A stretch of 10,725 nucleotides of DNA from Thermoplasmatota archaeon (lineage in GTDB: Archaea; Thermoplasmatota; Thermoplasmata; GCA-020350865; JAUVCJ01), in the NCBI GenBank assembly GCA_030595765.1, contig JAUVCJ010000058.1, forward strand, positions 1-10,725, in the 5' to 3' direction. Numbering within the stretch: position 1 is the stretch's first letter; every line of letters begins with the position of its first letter. The notes below the pieces were generated by a model that had not been told where the DNA came from, searched no databases, and worked only from the letters and a program-made list of their open reading frames with translations. Made by a program: the position numbers and the translations under genes. Below are positions 6,601 to 10,725 of this stretch, piece after piece.

Positions 6601-9600
6601 AGGCATGGAATGTGTGTTCAAACGCTGCTCCAGAGTGATTTGCGATTTGTATCGCTCCTAAACGAATGTCCCAGGCATAGGTCAGCACTTCGACATTGTC
6701 GCTTGAAGCACTCCCATTGAATAGCACATTCAAGCCCTGAAGCCCTGAGAGATTGGTACCGGCCGAGGCATCATCAGGAAGAAATGTCATGATGTTGGCA
6801 ACAGGGCTAAAGCCATCCATGATAGTTATCCAGGTTGAAGCCTGATCAGTATTGCCTCCCATGTCCATCACAGTGAGCAAGACCTCGTGAGTTCCAATAT
6901 ACGGGTGTGAGGTCTGGACAGTCTCACCATACAATTCATAGAAAGTGGTATCATTCAATGCAACCCTCCAGGTGTAATTGACTATCAAACCATCATCAGT
7001 AGAGTCAGAGCCATCAAGGTGAAATGAATTGTACTGAGAAGCATTCAATGGCATGCCAGGGCCTGCCACAGGGGGTTGTAGGTCTGGGACAACGTCTATT
7101 TTGATATTATCCAACGCGGCCTGCCCCATGGCATCAGTAACTGTGAGATTGATGTAATGAGCTCCAAGGCTCATCAGCCTTATCTGGTGCTCTGGGCCAT
7201 AGAGGCTTGTTACCAAGGCGCCATCCAGCTCCAGGGTCCATGTGTAGTTCTCTATCAAGGAATTATCAGTGGAATTCGTGCCATCCAGACCCAGCAGGGT
7301 TCCCTGGGAAACCGTCCTATCGGTGCCTGGCAAAACATCCGGCGGCAGGGTGCTTGTAGCATTTGCAACTGGAGGCTGGTCATCCACAGATACGTTGACC
7401 CAGACCGAGTTGATGTCGGTATTATCACCACCATCCCTGACAGTAAGATTTACAATATGCCACCCTGTGGTCATGAATTGGTTGGATACATTGACACCAT
7501 AGAGAGTTCTTATCAATCCTCCGGAGTTCTCAATTGTCCATGTCCAGTTGAAGATCCTGATGTCGTCAGCGGAGCCTGAGCCAAATAGGAAAATGAATTG
7601 ACCCTGCAAAACATCCCTGTTGGTGCCTGGAGTTGAGTCCAGGTTCGTAGTGGTAGCGACCAGAGCCGATGGGGGGGTATTGTCAGCCTCAACAAACACC
7701 TTTGCTTCTGCCCAACCTGCATTGCCAGCCTCATCCCTCACAGTTAGGTTCATGCTATGATTGCCTATCCCAAAGAAGGTGTGTGCCGTTTCCTGCCCAT
7801 AGAGCAGCTTAGAGACTCCGGTAGAGTTGGTCAGGTTCCATGTCCAGTTAACCACTGATCGGTCATCGCTAGATCTGGAGCCATTAAAGAAAACAGTTCG
7901 TCCTTGAGTTATCTGGACGTCCAGCCCCTCTTTTGTGTTGTTATCGGTTGTTGTGGTGATATTGGCAATTGGAGGAGTTGTATCCACAACATTGATCCAG
8001 AACACAAGCGAATCATCATTGCCTGAAAGATCCCTGACAGTAAGAGTAAGGGTGTGATTGCCAAGGAGGGCGAAACTGTGCAAAAACACCGGTTCATAAC
8101 TGGTGACAGGGATGGGGCCATTGAGAAAACTCCATGTGTAATTTTCAATACCCGAATCATCAGTGGAACTTGAGCCGTCCATCTGCACCAGAGTTCCTTG
8201 TGATACAGTTCTGTTCAACCCTGGAGTTGGGTCAGAAGGAGTGGTGGAAACGACATGGGCTACAGGATCATTTACATCCGGGGTGACATTGACCCATACC
8301 ATGTCCGAGGCCTCAAGACCAACTGGATCCCTGACTGTGAGCATAAGGGTATGATTGCCGATCTCGGTGAACTGGTGCTGAAAGTATGGATACTGAAAAA
8401 GTAGACTGAATTGGCCAAGAGGTAGGTTCCAGGCATAGTTGAAGATAAATGAATCATCAGTGGAGCCTGAGCCGCTCAGGCCAAGGGTCTGCCCTAGCAG
8501 AATGGTCCTATCTCTGCCTGTAGAAGGGGAGGGGAGGATGGTTGTAGTAATTTCAGCATCAGGAAGGGTATGGTCATCAGGATGGGTTTTATCAGCAGTT
8601 GCCAAATATTCAAACTCGTCTGTGAGCATGGGAGAAAGGCCATATGGATTTGTCTTTGGAAAGCTGGCTAGTATATTCTGGTCGTCATCATCGCTAATGA
8701 AGCTCAACAGGCCCAGGTCGTCCTCAGGGTCAAACCCAACAACTGCCCATCGAGGGACCTCGACCTGACTAAAGGGCTGGCTATCGTTGCCTGCAAAGAA
8801 GCTCCACTCCCCTGACTTATCAGCACCAGTACCCCAATCGTTTCCACCACTCCCGGTGTAGAGATGTGCTTTTGCAAACCCGGCCTCCAAGTAGATCCTG
8901 ATGCCATACTCGGGCAGGGCAGTGCCGATAGGATCAAAACTAGCACCTAGAAGAGTACCATTGGTCCCATCAGTTACTCCTGGAGTGGTGTCAAGCATTA
9001 TGAGCCAGGAATAACCCTCGCCGCCTGCTTCCAGATCCAGGTTAGACAGCCCAAAGAAGAGGGAGGACCCGTTCCAGGAAAAGTGCAGGCTCACATCATC
9101 AGAACGATCCAGAGGGGTGCCTATGTCATGTGTCTGAAGAAGCTCATCTTCCTCCCATCCAGTAGCAGGCATTTTCCCATCAACGCTCATGAACCAGTCC
9201 TTTGTTCTGGCTGTGTCCAGGCCTAAAACATTCACCATATCGGTATCAGTGTTAAGGCTTGCATTGCCATCCGGCTGCACGCCTGCGGCATTATCAGGCA
9301 CCAGGTCAAACACATCGGTGCCAGTACCATTTTCTGTGATATATGTGCTCAAATTGAAAGAATTGGGGTTGCCCAGCTCACTTAAAGGGATCCCAGCCTC
9401 GACAAACTCATTCCCAGTGCCTCCTCCAGCTGAACTGGCGTTCGTGAGCATGGGCACCCAAGCGGAACCGTTCCAATTCAGCAGCCAATGGTCACCGCCC
9501 TCAAATATCGCCATGACAATATCAGGAAGGTTGACGCCTGTAAAATTCACACCCTTGTTCAAGGGTGCATAGGTCGAGCCGCCTGGTCTTGTATCCAGCG

Positions 9601-9901
9601 CAATGAACAGGTCAGCACTGCCATCAAGCTCCAGGCCGGGTTCATTCTCGAATGCCAGATAAAGCATTGAAGTATCCCAGGTCAGAGATAGGTTATCTAT
9701 CTCGGTCTGGGTCCCATTATCGTCAAGCCAGTCCGCAGCGATCGCCCAGTACGCAAGAGCCTCGTTCATGGCAGCAGCCGAGCCAGCCGAGATGTTTTCG
9801 TTATACGTAGTTGCATTGAGACTGGACTCTGGAGCATAGAATAGCAGGGTGCTGGTGAGCAGGATCAATACCACAAGTTGGGCCTGGCCTTTTATTTTCA
9901 A
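3653..9901 (-). CDS. Giant PKD-repeat cell-surface protein, single-pass membrane-anchored
   Basis: A 2082-residue secreted, membrane-anchored protein; no exact family recognised. In order: signal peptide (about 1-29, no lipobox cysteine); two related beta-sandwich domains resembling DOMON/CBM9-like folds (about 66-230 and 268-435); 13 PKD-like repeats (446-1706); an SbsA/Big_5-type Ig-like domain (about 1707-1818); another Ig-like domain (about 1821-1930) with the VxIDGxxxxM and HxYxFxASDG pattern of archaeal surface proteins; one transmembrane helix (about 1934-1956) followed by RKNKARKR; and an acidic Pro/Ser/Asp/Glu tail (about 1965-2082). This predicts an outside N-terminal mass and a cytoplasmic tail. 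I count about 70 N-X-S/T sequons, all before the helix, and no cysteine. The start is a TTG: GGAGGGATC precedes it, an in-frame TGA lies 18 nt upstream, and the next Met (45) would lose the signal peptide. Probable roles are adhesion, cell-envelope structure or glycan binding. No catalytic domain is visible. Confidence 0.93.
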   Translation of the reverse strand: MKIKGQAQLVVLILLTSTLLFYAPESSLNATTYNENISAGSAAAMNEALAYWAIAADWLDDNGTQTEIDNLSLTWDTSMLYLAFENEPGLELDGSADLFIALDTRPGGSTYAPLNKGVNFTGVNLPDIVMAIFEGGDHWLLNWNGSAWVPMLTNASSAGGGTGNEFVEAGIPLSELGNPNSFNLSTYITENGTGTDVFDLVPDNAAGVQPDGNASLNTDTDMVNVLGLDTARTKDWFMSVDGKMPATGWEEDELLQTHDIGTPLDRSDDVSLHFSWNGSSLFFGLSNLDLEAGGEGYSWLIMLDTTPGVTDGTNGTLLGASFDPIGTALPEYGIRIYLEAGFAKAHLYTGSGGNDWGTGADKSGEWSFFAGNDSQPFSQVEVPRWAVVGFDPEDDLGLLSFISDDDDQNILASFPKTNPYGLSPMLTDEFEYLATADKTHPDDHTLPDAEITTTILPSPSTGRDRTILLGQTLGLSGSGSTDDSFIFNYAWNLPLGQFSLLFQYPYFQHQFTEIGNHTLMLTVRDPVGLEASDMVWVNVTPDVNDPVAHVVSTTPSDPTPGLNRTVSQGTLVQMDGSSSTDDSGIENYTWSFLNGPIPVTSYEPVFLHSFALLGNHTLTLTVRDLSGNDDSLVFWINVVDTTPPIANITTTTDNNTKEGLDVQITQGRTVFFNGSRSSDDRSVVNWTWNLTNSTGVSKLLYGQETAHTFFGIGNHSMNLTVRDEAGNAGWAEAKVFVEADNTPPSALVATTTNLDSTPGTNRDVLQGQFIFLFGSGSADDIRIFNWTWTIENSGGLIRTLYGVNVSNQFMTTGWHIVNLTVRDGGDNTDINSVWVNVSVDDQPPVANATSTLPPDVLPGTDRTVSQGTLLGLDGTNSTDNSLIENYTWTLELDGALVTSLYGPEHQIRLMSLGAHYINLTVTDAMGQAALDNIKIDVVPDLQPPVAGPGMPLNASQYNSFHLDGSDSTDDGLIVNYTWRVALNDTTFYELYGETVQTSHPYIGTHEVLLTVMDMGGNTDQASTWITIMDGFSPVANIMTFLPDDASAGTNLSGLQGLNVLFNGSASSDNVEVLTYAWDIRLGAIQIANHSGAAFEHTFHAFGNHTVNLTVTDGAGNQDHASIWINITEDIQLPVAVVLVTTALDPVPALNRTILQGMLVYLDGSTSFDNGYLQNWSWNISLVGSGSVLLNGSMVQIDMDELGNHLINLTVRDGAGLFGSVVFWLNVTPDLIPPDVIFWTTTEWNPTQHLNRTIMQGELVTFNGSGTTDQNFIVEYEWEITLGAGLVAEHDLPLWSTRILTVGNHTVLLRVTDAAGLFGEMVGWMNVLPDLIPPVAVAKRNFTLGQGTALVLDGRDSTDNVVILNWTWSFNQDGGGVNIFGSKVHYRFDHVGNHTITLYVRDGAGNIGFDSVWVNVYDTQPPDALAFSYRPPSQTPGRHRVIVAGTRVLFNGSDSNDNVGVANHTWIIAKNSVVVSTLEGESVEFLFSDIGNFTVELMVIDLMGLSDTDRLFINVTYGTPPTAVARSSLTPDGVIGRNLTVYQGQSFILNGSLSTDDQEITLWAWMVYNDTGLHITYYGEFATVTIREPGVYRIFLTVTDNGLLEGDDELYLSVLADDISPISDPGSDQTAFLYDAVQFNGTGSSDNSEISSYTWTFIVGGELITLYGSNPDYSFNRTGNYIVTLTVKDLIGNQASNTTRVSVGYGDDRPIVIWVSPNSTTDIVFLDSAIMIAFSKQMQTSLFSDALTITSLNGTITMADGMLSWLENDTVMMFNPYIELLYDTTYTVSIDGLYVRDIEGNYLDATDLIYAWSFTTLTLEDANAPPSLSRGVIDPTTGTSTTLFEFRVMYRDTEGLPPESIVVIIDGKSNPMSYDSGTNSSGAFYVFRTLLLVGPHVYHFRASDGVNTVWYNGSSTSPDFGIDVKQAAAPPDDMPFYALAFILVGLIALMSIMVQLRKNKARKRQHSPDHSPDHPPDHPPDYPPDDPPEDPTKKETGPTAGDETTQDEPPLDEHITDSPNEPLDEPASEPESLDDPMTEMPSEPSDEPISEPESMDMDEPISESEQTDMDESKFPESPEGPVE
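3692..3769 (-). repeat. 36-bp direct repeat in the tail of the giant gene
   Basis: CTCATCCATATC occurs at 3692-3703 and 3728-3739, and CACTAATAGGCTCATC at 3718-3733 and 3754-3769, both with a 36-bp period. They encode the repeated acidic motif DEPISE followed by Ser/Pro and Met-Asp residues near the C-terminus. The near identity at the DNA level suggests recent in-frame duplication within the low-complexity cytoplasmic tail. Confidence 0.8.
3932..4009 (-). repeat. 12-bp minisatellite encoding HPPD-type repeats
   Basis: About six and a half tandem copies of a 12-bp unit (TCTGGAGGATGG on the plus strand). On the coding minus strand they encode tetrapeptides of the form H-S/P-P-D, grading into YPPD, DPPE and DP, at residues 1965-1990 just inside the membrane after the transmembrane helix and basic stop-transfer segment. 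Units nearest the helix are the most alike; divergence grows towards the C-terminus. Such repeats can change copy number by slippage without breaking the frame. Confidence 0.9.
4784..8566 (-). repeat. Array of 13 PKD-like domains within the giant gene
   Basis: Residues 446-1706 hold 13 consecutive beta-sandwich repeats of 88-101 residues. The recurring pattern is PPVA near the start, then QG, DGSxSTDDxxIxNYTW, LYG, GNHTxxLTVRDxxGN and WVNV. This is the PKD pattern (Trp in strand C, a G.H/Y..LTV.D..GN end), but the canonical WDFGDG is missing: the residues after Trp vary. Approximate boundaries are 446-544, 545-642, 643-742, 743-842, 843-942, 943-1031, 1032-1132, 1133-1231, 1232-1331, 1332-1419, 1420-1518, 1519-1618 and 1619-1706. 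The copies have diverged at the DNA level, so the array is old rather than freshly expanded. Such arrays usually act as extended stalks or adhesive surfaces. Confidence 0.92.
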
Positions 9902-9904
9902 TCC

Positions 9905-9913
9905 GATCCCTCC
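9905..9913 (-). promoter_or_regulatory. Shine-Dalgarno site fixing the TTG start of the giant gene
   Basis: Read on the minus strand this is GGAGGGATC, close to the archaeal consensus GGAGGTGATC, with the GGAGG core seven nucleotides before the TTG at 9899-9901. No ATG or GTG is available between the upstream in-frame TGA and the signal peptide, so this site decides the start. Confidence 0.75.
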
Positions 9914-9982
9914 TTTTCCTCAGAAGCTAGATACGATGCAGAGCAAAGAGCACATAGCATTTGGTATTTAGAAGTGTCTTAA

Positions 9983-9992
9983 GTATATATAG
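9983..9992 (-). promoter_or_regulatory. TATA box of the giant surface-protein gene
   Basis: The minus strand reads CCTATATATACTT here, a strong archaeal TATA element. Transcription would begin near 9958-9965, giving a leader of roughly 57-64 nt that contains the ribosome binding site at 9905-9913. Because TATATATA reads alike on both strands, the same element could also recruit TBP for the divergent gene. Confidence 0.5.
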
Positions 9993-10049
9993 GCATTGAT
10001 TTTTTTGGTCTGGTAGGTATAATTTTGCCAAATATTAAGGGCTCCCAAG

Positions 10050-10057
10050 CTTTAAAG
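10050..10057 (+). promoter_or_regulatory. Candidate TATA box for the TrmJ-like gene
   Basis: CTTTAAAG, inside the perfect 10-bp palindrome GCTTTAAAGC (10049-10058), would place transcription start near 10077-10080, directly before the GAGG at 10081. Other AT-rich candidates are TATAATTTT near 10018-10026 and the TATA run at 9983-9992. I cannot choose between them with confidence. Confidence 0.3.
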
Positions 10058-10080
10058 CCTGGATATGTTTCCATGCTTGC

Positions 10081-10084
10081 GAGG
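10081..10084 (+). promoter_or_regulatory. Ribosome binding site supporting a GTG start
   Basis: GAGG lies eight nucleotides before the GTG at 10093. The frame is open upstream to a TAA at 10036-10038 but contains no ATG, GTG or TTG in that stretch, so the GTG is the first usable start. Confidence 0.6.
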
Positions 10085-10092
10085 AAGAAAAG

Positions 10093-10725
10093 GTGGCAAA
10101 TGTCAGCGTAGTTCTGGTAGGGCCAAAATACCCGGGCAACATAGGCTCGGTAGCCAGGGCTATGGCCAACTTCGGGCTTGACCAGCTGGTGATGGTGAAC
10201 CCACCAGGAGAGTTGCTTGCAGATGATGGACGGGAGCTGCCAAAACCAGGGGATGACATGGGCAACACCACGATCAGAACCCAGGATGGTCTGCTGGTGA
10301 TGGATGTGAACGCACGACAGTTGGCGATGCATGCCTGGCCAACCATTGCAAATGCCAAAGTGGTCGATACTTTCGAGAAGGCTGTAGAGGGTCTGGACAT
10401 GAGGGTGGCAACAACTGGGTGGCGCTCAGATAACGAGAAGAAATTTCTCAGAAGAACCATAACTCCCAGGGAAACAAGCGAGATGCTCAGGGAGAACAGC
10501 GGTAAAATTGGCCTCATATTCGGAAGGGAAGATGATGGCCTTCACAATAACGAGCTGGAGATGTGCGATGCGGTCATCACGATCCCAACAAGCCCTGGCT
10601 ATCCGATAATGAACCTTTCTCATTCAGCCGCTGTTCTTTTCTATGAGCTTTTCGCATCTGATGTGCTGACCTACGGCAGGGATGAGGCCAGAGACTTTGA
10701 GAAAGAGCTACTTTTGGAAAAATTA
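10093..10725 (+). CDS. trmJ: TrmJ-like tRNA 2'-O-methyltransferase (SPOUT superfamily), 3' end cut by window
   Basis: The first 211 codons of an RNA methyltransferase of the TrmH/SpoU group, closest to TrmJ, which uses S-adenosylmethionine to methylate the ribose 2'-O of position 32 in tRNA. The three SPOUT motifs are present: motif 1 GNIGSVARAMANFG (residues 15-28, with R22 as the likely catalytic Arg), motif 2 LIFGREDDGL (141-150), and motif 3 YPIMNLSHSAAVLFYEL (170-186, with N174 retained but IMN in place of the usual SLN). The knotted AdoMet site is formed by motifs 2 and 3. Compared from memory with E. coli TrmJ, about 25 extra residues follow VNPP (roughly 39-72). The protein starts MANVSVVLVGP at a GTG and runs off the window without a stop. 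It is divergent from the giant surface gene. The general call is secure; the exact tRNA position is inferred from the family. Confidence 0.9.
   Translation, partial: MANVSVVLVGPKYPGNIGSVARAMANFGLDQLVMVNPPGELLADDGRELPKPGDDMGNTTIRTQDGLLVMDVNARQLAMHAWPTIANAKVVDTFEKAVEGLDMRVATTGWRSDNEKKFLRRTITPRETSEMLRENSGKIGLIFGREDDGLHNNELEMCDAVITIPTSPGYPIMNLSHSAAVLFYELFASDVLTYGRDEARDFEKELLLEKL

Noticed and set aside
6290..7579. Several plus-strand frames of 77-140 codons under the PKD array
   Set aside because: They are opposite well-conserved PKD repeats and resemble one another only because the repeats do. They are not genes.
1366..9901. Functional link between VAT and the disordered tail of the giant protein
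   Set aside because: VAT-type unfoldases do engage unstructured segments, but the genes are convergent, separately promoted, and nothing in the sequence ties them together.
10035..10517. 160-codon minus-strand frame at the right end
   Set aside because: The plus strand here encodes all three SPOUT methyltransferase motifs with a ribosome binding site, so the antisense frame is a shadow.

Overview
The window looks like a piece of an archaeal chromosome, most likely from the Thermoplasmatota. The main evidence is a complete CDC48/VAT-type AAA+ ATPase that, compared from memory, aligns closely with Thermoplasma acidophilum VAT in length, N-domain and both AAA modules. Archaeal TATA-like boxes, a probably leaderless VAT transcript, a two-wHTH regulator paired with a three-helix membrane protein, and a giant PKD-repeat surface protein with dense N-glycosylation sequons all agree. 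The phylum assignment is inference; Archaea is secure.

Layout: (1) 1-252, the left edge, holds no gene I can call. (2) 253-1092 (+) is a two-gene unit of a 97-aa three-helix membrane protein and, 18 nt later, a 175-aa DNA-binding protein with two winged helix domains. (3) 1093-1365 is intergenic and contains a degenerate 18-bp tandem repeat, a small inverted repeat and the VAT promoter. (4) 1366-3582 (+) is the VAT/CDC48 unfoldase. (5) 3653-9901 (-), convergent with VAT, is one 2082-aa gene filling 58% of the window. It encodes a signal peptide, two related DOMON/CBM9-like sandwich domains, 13 PKD-like repeats, an SbsA-type Ig-like domain, another Ig-like domain, one transmembrane helix and an acidic, proline-rich repetitive cytoplasmic tail. 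(6) 9902-10092 is a divergent promoter region. (7) 10093 to the window end (+) is the first 211 codons of a TrmJ-like tRNA 2'-O-methyltransferase of the SPOUT superfamily.

The genes do not form one evident pathway. VAT (protein unfolding, probably feeding the 20S proteasome) and the TrmJ-like enzyme (tRNA modification) are housekeeping genes. The membrane protein and wHTH regulator form a probable sensor/regulator pair. The giant protein is a cell-surface molecule, probably structural, adhesive or glycan-binding, and is the least ordinary part of the window: about 70 N-glycosylation sequons, all on the predicted outside, no cysteine found, two length classes of PKD repeat, and a cytoplasmic tail built partly from a 12-bp DNA repeat. 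I see no mobile element, CRISPR array, tRNA or rRNA.
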